This document shows, one piece after another, positions 59,160 to 64,000 of a stretch of 64,000 nucleotides of DNA; position 1 is the stretch's first letter, and every line of letters begins with the position of its first letter. Below the pieces are notes generated by a model that worked only from the letters and a program-made list of their open reading frames with translations, was not told where the DNA came from and ran no database searches. The DNA is taken from NCBI GenBank assembly GCA_023459495.1, contig JAEWTL010000127.1, positions 95,070 to 159,069 of the forward strand, written 5' to 3'. Made by a program: the position numbers and the translations under genes. This stretch comes from Bacillota bacterium. GTDB lineage: Bacteria > Bacillota > Clostridia > Christensenellales > SZUA-584.

Positions 59160-61838
59160 CTACTCGGATTCTCTTCCGCAGCAATTCTTATATTTTTTCC
59201 CGCTTCCGCACGGGCAGGACGCGTTACGGCCCACCTTGTTGCCACTCGAGTCCAGCGTCTTTTTGGGCGCAGGCGTAATCTCCTTGGGTGCTTCCCTGCG
59301 CTGCGGCTGGCTGGTCGCCTTCACGTGATACAGCCACATCACGGTCTCCTGCTGAATCTCACGGATCATATCTTCGAACATATCGAAGCCTTCGCGGCGA
59401 TACTCGATGATGGGGTCGCGCTGGCCATATGCGCGAAGGCCAATGCCCTGACGCAGCTGGTCCATCGCGTCGATATGCGCCATCCACTTCGTATCGACCG
59501 CGCGCAGCAGCAGTATGCGCTCGATCTCGCGCATGTTCTGCCCAACCTCGGCAATCTCCGCTTCCTTTTGCTCATACAGGTCGTGCGCGAGGCTGAGGAT
59601 ATGTTCCTTGGCTTCTTCGAGCGACAGGCTTGTAACGTTGATGCTATGGAACAGTTCCTTACCCTTGGGCAAAAACAGCTTGTTGAAATACTCCGTCATC
59701 GCCGCAACGTCCCACTCCTCCGGGAGCGTACCGTTTGGGCAGTAAAGAGCAAGCGCTTCGCTCACCAGCGTATCGAGCATATCCATAACGTTCTGGTGCA
59801 TGTCCGCGCCCATCAGCACGGTGCGCCGCTGTGAGTAGATCAGCTCGCGCTGTTTGTTCATCACGTCGTCGTATTCCAGCACGCTTTTGCGGATCTCAAA
59901 GTTGCGGTATTCAATGCGCTTCTGCGCGGATTCGATCTGCTTGGTCAGCAGCCCGAAGGTCAGCGGCACATCGTCTTCCTTGCTCACCGAAGCGAGGATG
60001 CCCTGTACGCGATCACCGCCGAAGCGTCTCATCAGATCGTCTTCCAGCGATATGAAAAACACTGACGAACCAGGGTCGCCCTGACGTCCGCTGCGGCCAC
60101 GCAGCTGGTTGTCGATACGCCGCGACTCGTGGCGCTCCGTACCTACGATGTGCAATCCGCCCAGTTCCACGACTTCATCGTGCTCGGGCTGCATACGCTT
60201 CTTGTGCCCTTCCAATAGCTCCGCATAGCGTTTGCGGGCTGCGCGAATATCCTCGTCATCAGTAGGAGCGTGACTCCCCGCCTGCTCAATTAGTTCATCC
60301 GTAAACCCTTCCAGCATCATATCGGAACGCGCGGAGAAATCCGGGTTGCCGCCCAGAATGATGTCTGTGCCGCGGCCGGCCATGTTGGTCGCAATGGTCA
60401 CCGCACCTTTTTTGCCTGCCTGCGCGACGATCATCGCTTCCTTTTCATGATGCTTGGCGTTGAGCACGTTATGCCTCACACCCACTCGCGTCAGCATACC
60501 TGAAAGGATTTCGGACTTCTCCACCGAGATGGTGCCCACGAGCACCGGCCTTCCCGTTTCATGCACGCGTTTGATTTCCTCCACCACCGCGCGGAACTTG
60601 CCCTTCTCGGTAGCGTAGATGATATCGTTTAGGTCTTCACGGACCATGGGCCTGTTGGTGGGTATCTGAACAACGTCGAGCCCGTAGATGCCCTGAAACT
60701 CGTCTTCCTCCGTCTTGGCCGTACCCGTCATGCCTCCAAGTTTTTTATACATGCGGAAGTAGTTCTGGAATGTGATCGTAGCCAGCGTCTTAGTCTCGCG
60801 CTCTACGTTTACATTTTCCTTGGCCTCAATCGCCTGATGCAGCCCATCCGAGTAACGGCGCCCGAACATCAGACGGCCCGTGAACTCGTCCACGATAATA
60901 ACCTGCCCGTCCTTGACGACATAGTCGATATCGCGCTTCATGATATTGTTGGCTTTCAGGGCCTGATTGATGTGATGATTGAGCTCGGTATTCTCAATAT
61001 CCGAAAGGTTCTCCACCCCGAACTCCCGCTCGGACTTGGCAATGCCCTGTTCAGTCAGGTTGATCGCCTTAAGCTTCTCGTCAATCGTAAAGTCGTCTTC
61101 GATGCGCAGCTTTTTGACAAACCGATTCGCCGTATTGTACATGTCGGTGCTCTTGTCGCCCGCACCCGAAATTATCAGCGGCGTGCGCGCTTCGTCAATG
61201 AGAATGCTGTCCACCTCGTCGACGACCGCGAAGTTGAGCTCCCGCTGCGCCATGCGCGACTTGAAAATCACCATGTTATCGCGCAGGTAGTCGAAGCCGA
61301 ATTCATTGTTTGTGCCGTAAACGATATCCGCAGCATAGTTGGCCTGCCTCATATCCGGCTGAATGTCGTGAATCACGAGGCCCACCGTAAACCCAAGGAA
61401 GGTGTACAGCTTGCCCATCCATTCGGAATCGCGCTTGGCCAGATAATCGTTAACTGTAACAACGTGTACACCCTTACCGGTAAGCGCATTCAGGCATACC
61501 GCCAATGTCGCAGCCAGCGTCTTGCCTTCACCGGTCTTCATCTCAGCGATGCGTCCCTGATGAAGCACGATGCCGCCGATGAGCTGCACATAGAAATGGC
61601 GCATGCCGAGCACCCGGTCGGAAGCCTCCCTTACCTGCGCAAATACTTCAGGCAGCAGATCGTCGAGGCTTTCGCCGTCCGCAACACGCTTGCGGAATTC
61701 GTCCGTCTTAGCCTTCAGTTCGTCGTCGCTGAGCTTTGCAAAGTCTGGACCCAGCGCTTCCACCTGATCGGCGATGCGGCGGAGCTTTTTAATTCTCGAC
61801 TCATTGCTGCCGGTAAGAACGTCCTTGAAAAATCCCAT
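59160..61838 (-). CDS. secA: Protein translocase ATPase SecA
   Basis: An 892-residue SecA. Walker A (MKTGEGKTLAATLAVCLNA), Walker B-type VDEVDSILIDEARTPLIIS, and the C-terminal zinc-binding CPCGSGKKYKNCC. It drives preproteins through SecYEG. Start at ATG 61838 behind AAAGGG. First gene of secA-prfB-EFR1. Confidence 0.97.
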   Translation of the reverse strand: MGFFKDVLTGSNESRIKKLRRIADQVEALGPDFAKLSDDELKAKTDEFRKRVADGESLDDLLPEVFAQVREASDRVLGMRHFYVQLIGGIVLHQGRIAEMKTGEGKTLAATLAVCLNALTGKGVHVVTVNDYLAKRDSEWMGKLYTFLGFTVGLVIHDIQPDMRQANYAADIVYGTNNEFGFDYLRDNMVIFKSRMAQRELNFAVVDEVDSILIDEARTPLIISGAGDKSTDMYNTANRFVKKLRIEDDFTIDEKLKAINLTEQGIAKSEREFGVENLSDIENTELNHHINQALKANNIMKRDIDYVVKDGQVIIVDEFTGRLMFGRRYSDGLHQAIEAKENVNVERETKTLATITFQNYFRMYKKLGGMTGTAKTEEDEFQGIYGLDVVQIPTNRPMVREDLNDIIYATEKGKFRAVVEEIKRVHETGRPVLVGTISVEKSEILSGMLTRVGVRHNVLNAKHHEKEAMIVAQAGKKGAVTIATNMAGRGTDIILGGNPDFSARSDMMLEGFTDELIEQAGSHAPTDDEDIRAARKRYAELLEGHKKRMQPEHDEVVELGGLHIVGTERHESRRIDNQLRGRSGRQGDPGSSVFFISLEDDLMRRFGGDRVQGILASVSKEDDVPLTFGLLTKQIESAQKRIEYRNFEIRKSVLEYDDVMNKQRELIYSQRRTVLMGADMHQNVMDMLDTLVSEALALYCPNGTLPEEWDVAAMTEYFNKLFLPKGKELFHSINVTSLSLEEAKEHILSLAHDLYEQKEAEIAEVGQNMREIERILLLRAVDTKWMAHIDAMDQLRQGIGLRAYGQRDPIIEYRREGFDMFEDMIREIQQETVMWLYHVKATSQPQRREAPKEITPAPKKTLDSSGNKVGRNASCPCGSGKKYKNCCGRESE

Positions 61839-61877
61839 AGTATCCCTTTCTAGGCGGCCCAAAGCCCGCATGCGTAT

Positions 61878-61906
61878 ATTCTACCATTGCACATCCCTTT
61901 AAGCAA
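61878..61906 (-). promoter_or_regulatory. Promoter of secA
   Basis: Minus strand TTGCTT (61906-61901), 17-base spacer, ATGG-TAGAAT (-10 at 61883-61878). Confidence 0.72.
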
Positions 61907-61956
61907 CTGCCGTACGGATAAAACCGCCTTGATGCAAATTCAGGGATACAAAATAA

Positions 61957-61973
61957 ACCGCAGAAATTGCGGT
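61957..61973 (-). terminator. Probable terminator of the LuxR-type gene
   Basis: ACCGCA-GAAAT-TGCGGT followed on the minus strand by TTATTTTG. Confidence 0.55.
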
Positions 61974-62169
61974 TCGGTCGCCTCTTATCTGGGATTCCGG
62001 CGAGGAAAGGCGCCGTTTATAGCGGCGCCGCGCCGGTGGGGAGATGATCTTTGCGATACTAAAAGTTAATCGCAAAAGATGAGATAAACACTATACAGCT
62101 TCTATCCGAAGCTATAACCGCATCATAAAACATACCGGGGAATATTTCTTCACCCAAAACAGGTGATTC

Positions 62170-63588
62170 CTATATATTTGGCTCATTTATTTTGAGCAAT
62201 GCATCAAAACGATTAAATAGTTCCGCTCGGCTGCGCACATTCATTTTTGCATATATGTTTTTAATATGTGTCTTCACAGTATTTTCACTTAAGAACAACT
62301 CTGAGGCAATCAATTTGCTTGTCCTTCCTTTCAGCAGAAGCCCTGCAACCTGCTTTTCCCTCTCCGTCAGGAGCTCTGTATCGTTCAAACCCGGAACTTC
62401 TAATGTTCCTTTCAGTTCATTTTGCGAATTTATAGCACGGTTTTCTGGAAGAAGCTTAGCAATAGATTTGTGCAAGATTGGAAGAAGAACAATAGTAGCA
62501 CAGATAACCGCCAGAGAAATCATTGTAGTATTAACCTCTGTCTGCGGTAATGGTATACGTGCAATCAGCTTCCCCTGTATTACACCCAGTGCATTCGCAC
62601 TAAAACCCAATCCCAATACGATCGCAGCATTTCTGTTCATATCAAGCATTACACCCAGCATGCCCCACCAAAAGACATCATATATCGCCCATGCAGCCAT
62701 CATCAATGTAAACACAATCAGATATCCAACCAATGAATTGCCAAGCACCATAAAAAGTATAAAAGCAGCGCCGATCATTCCAAGAGCGATATATATCATG
62801 TTGTTTCGCTCTACCAGGGCAGGAATACGTTTCATAATCATTGCTGCTACAGCATAAGGCAACAAACCGTACCAAATTGACAGCCAAGATATATGCTGAT
62901 AAGCCGGTGTGACAGTATAAATCATTATGCCGAAATCGATGGTGCCGATAGATATGAACAGGCAAAGCATCAGGAGTGCTAAAATAAGCTGTTTATTGTT
63001 GTGTCTTGTATAAGTTGCTTCTTCCTTCGGCAATGTCGGTAATAGCGAAGAGAAATACCACGCAGCTCCTAAAATAGCCGCCAGCAATATAATCGATACA
63101 GCTGCGGATATATAAATTACAATAACATTGATCAACAGTTTTATGGAGGCGATGGTTACAAGTATATTTGCTAAAGCCTTATAGCGCTCCCCAGCAACTA
63201 TACTGATCCTTATAAAGAAACCGCAAGAGGCAATGCATACGCCGGCTCCCATAGAACATACAAGCAGTGACACCACCCACAACTCTGAAATCGGGAACAG
63301 GAATGCTGCGGTACATAAGATGCAAACTGGAATCGAAATTGTAAGGGCCCGCTTGGATGCTTTGATATTTCGAATTAACAAGCCACCCGTTACCAGTCCG
63401 AGTATCTGCATCACCAGCGACCCTGTGAGCAACCAAAAACTATCCAATTGAAAACGATCAGCTAAAGAGTAAACCAACTGACCCTCGTATGGAACCGACA
63501 GTATCCATCCGCCAACACATGAAATTAATATAATTAAAATAATTCGGTGGTCCGAAAGAAAAACAGGCTTCCACCCTGCTTGTTTCAT
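62170..63588 (-). CDS. LuxR-type regulator with 12-helix membrane domain
   Basis: A 472-residue protein. The first 390 residues contain about 12 membrane segments of MFS-like plan, and the last 65 are a LuxR helix-turn-helix (LTEREKQVAGLLLKGRTSKL... ENTVKTHIKNIYAKMNV). So the regulator is anchored in the membrane; the membrane domain probably senses a ligand. Similar fusions are known in several Gram-positive groups, but no ligand is known to me. Lower GC than the neighbours. Probable start at ATG 63588 with AAGGA upstream. Confidence 0.82.
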   Translation of the reverse strand: MKQAGWKPVFLSDHRIILIILISCVGGWILSVPYEGQLVYSLADRFQLDSFWLLTGSLVMQILGLVTGGLLIRNIKASKRALTISIPVCILCTAAFLFPISELWVVSLLVCSMGAGVCIASCGFFIRISIVAGERYKALANILVTIASIKLLINVIVIYISAAVSIILLAAILGAAWYFSSLLPTLPKEEATYTRHNNKQLILALLMLCLFISIGTIDFGIMIYTVTPAYQHISWLSIWYGLLPYAVAAMIMKRIPALVERNNMIYIALGMIGAAFILFMVLGNSLVGYLIVFTLMMAAWAIYDVFWWGMLGVMLDMNRNAAIVLGLGFSANALGVIQGKLIARIPLPQTEVNTTMISLAVICATIVLLPILHKSIAKLLPENRAINSQNELKGTLEVPGLNDTELLTEREKQVAGLLLKGRTSKLIASELFLSENTVKTHIKNIYAKMNVRSRAELFNRFDALLKINEPNI

Positions 63589-63768
63589 CGTTGCATAATA
63601 TCCTTCCCTGCTTTTGCGGTTACAGTATAGTATAGTATCAGCAGGATTGCAATCGTTAGAGTAACGCCGTAAACTATTTTCATTATTTACATTTAGATCG
63701 GCAAAATATTTATATATATTGTTAATGCTCAGTTGTACTTTTGTGACTACTTTGAATCGTATAAAATG

Positions 63769-63791
63769 AAAAAACAGGCTCTAATGGCCTG
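63769..63791 (-). terminator. Terminator after the rRNA/tRNA unit
   Basis: Minus strand CAGGC-CATTAGA-GCCTG followed by TTTTTTC, 11 bases beyond the tRNA 3' end. Confidence 0.8.
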
Positions 63792-63801
63792 CTCTTTCAT
63801 C

Positions 63802-63876
63802 TGGCTCCCCAGGTAGGGTTTGAACCTACGACCCTCCGGTTAACAGCCGGATGCTCTACCGCTGAGCTACTGAGGA
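63802..63876 (-). tRNA. tRNA-Asn (anticodon GTT), with encoded CCA
   Basis: Minus strand gives a full cloverleaf: acceptor TCCTCAG / CTGGGGA with encoded CCA, D-arm GCTC AGCGGTA GAGC, anticodon stem CCGGC/GCCGG flanking CTGTTAA (anticodon GTT), T-arm GGTTCGAACCC. It lies nine bases after the 5S rRNA, as the tail of an rRNA operon. Confidence 0.95.
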
Positions 63877-63885
63877 AAATTGAAT

Positions 63886-64000
63886 CCGGCAGCTACCTAT
63901 CCTCCCGGGCCGTCTCCAGCCAAGTACTTTCGGCGTATAAGGGCTTAACTTCTGTGTTCGGGATGGGAACAGGTGGATCCCCTTAGCTATCGCCACCGGA
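63886..64000 (-). rRNA. rrf: 5S ribosomal RNA
   Basis: Minus strand matches 5S rRNA: CCGGTGGCGATAGC at the 5' end, CACCTGTTCCCATCCCGAAC, AAGTTAAGCCC, and AGCTGCCGGA at the 3' end. It is about 115 bases. The 5' end coincides with the right edge of the window, and 16S and 23S genes would be expected further right. Confidence 0.95.

Larger units (their letters stand above)
61839..62169. other. Intergenic region before secA, with promoter and hairpins
   Basis: Holds the secA promoter (61878-61906) and hairpins: ACCGCA/TGCGGT at 61957-61973 (with TTTATTTTG on the minus strand, probable terminator of the LuxR-type gene) and a GGCGCCG/CGGCGCC stem near 62009-62030. I found no coding frame worth reporting. 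Confidence 0.5.

Overview
The window looks like a chromosomal segment of an anaerobic, endospore-forming member of the Clostridia with fairly high GC. Spore genes are present (spoIIID, yabP, yabQ, and a Cys-rich protein of likely spore type). Shine-Dalgarno sites are strong, and promoters are SigA-like, often with an extended -10 of the form ATGGTATAAT. A naming below family level is not supported by what I can see.

Layout. (1) 1-3060: translation operon rpsB-tsf-pyrH-frr on the minus strand, with a promoter and a structured leader; frr runs off the left edge. (2) 3.2-17.5 kb: accessory block with a flavin-reductase-like protein, a translationally coupled pair of uncharacterised genes, four MFS transporters, a LacI regulator, two ArsR-type regulators, a zinc-ribbon/coiled-coil/AIM24-like protein and a 46-residue small ORF. 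Two promoters here share nearly the same operator-like sequence. (3) 17.7-28.6 kb: a tyrosine phenol-lyase-like enzyme, a YfcC-type transporter, a WYL regulator, one conspicuously AT-rich foreign gene, a small acetyltransferase, a Cys-rich protein, lrgA-lrgB, a degenerate GGDEF/HD-GYP protein, tadA, a DeoR regulator and a lipoprotein. (4) 28.8-35 kb: an ArsB/NhaD-type permease behind what I read as a yybP-ykoY manganese riboswitch, two tandem epimerases, a three-gene membrane protein operon and spoIIID. (5) 35.1-45.6 kb: ethanolamine utilisation: amidohydrolase-eutA-eutB-eutC-eutL/T, then a LysR regulator divergent from a fused aldehyde/alcohol dehydrogenase. The last gene of the operon appears to fuse the shell protein EutL to the corrinoid adenosyltransferase EutT. 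(6) 45.6-53.5 kb: a Pro-rich small protein, thpR, an acetyltransferase, a 1357-residue repeat surface protein controlled by two tandem c-di-GMP-I riboswitches, and a pair of patatins of which one has lost its catalytic serine. (7) 53.7-64 kb: an acyltransferase with a zinc ribbon, Ppx/GppA, divIC-yabQ-yabP, an EFR1 ferredoxin, prfB (without the programmed frameshift), secA, a membrane-anchored LuxR protein, tRNA-Asn and 5S rRNA.

How the parts fit: ethanolamine would be split by EutBC to acetaldehyde and ammonia, the B12 cofactor supplied by the EutT domain and the lyase reactivated by EutA; AdhE would then interconvert acetaldehyde with acetyl-CoA and ethanol. The riboswitches indicate that c-di-GMP controls surface adhesion and Mn2+ controls a membrane permease. 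No CRISPR array, intact insertion sequence or prophage was seen. All calls come from reading the sequence; no database search was run.
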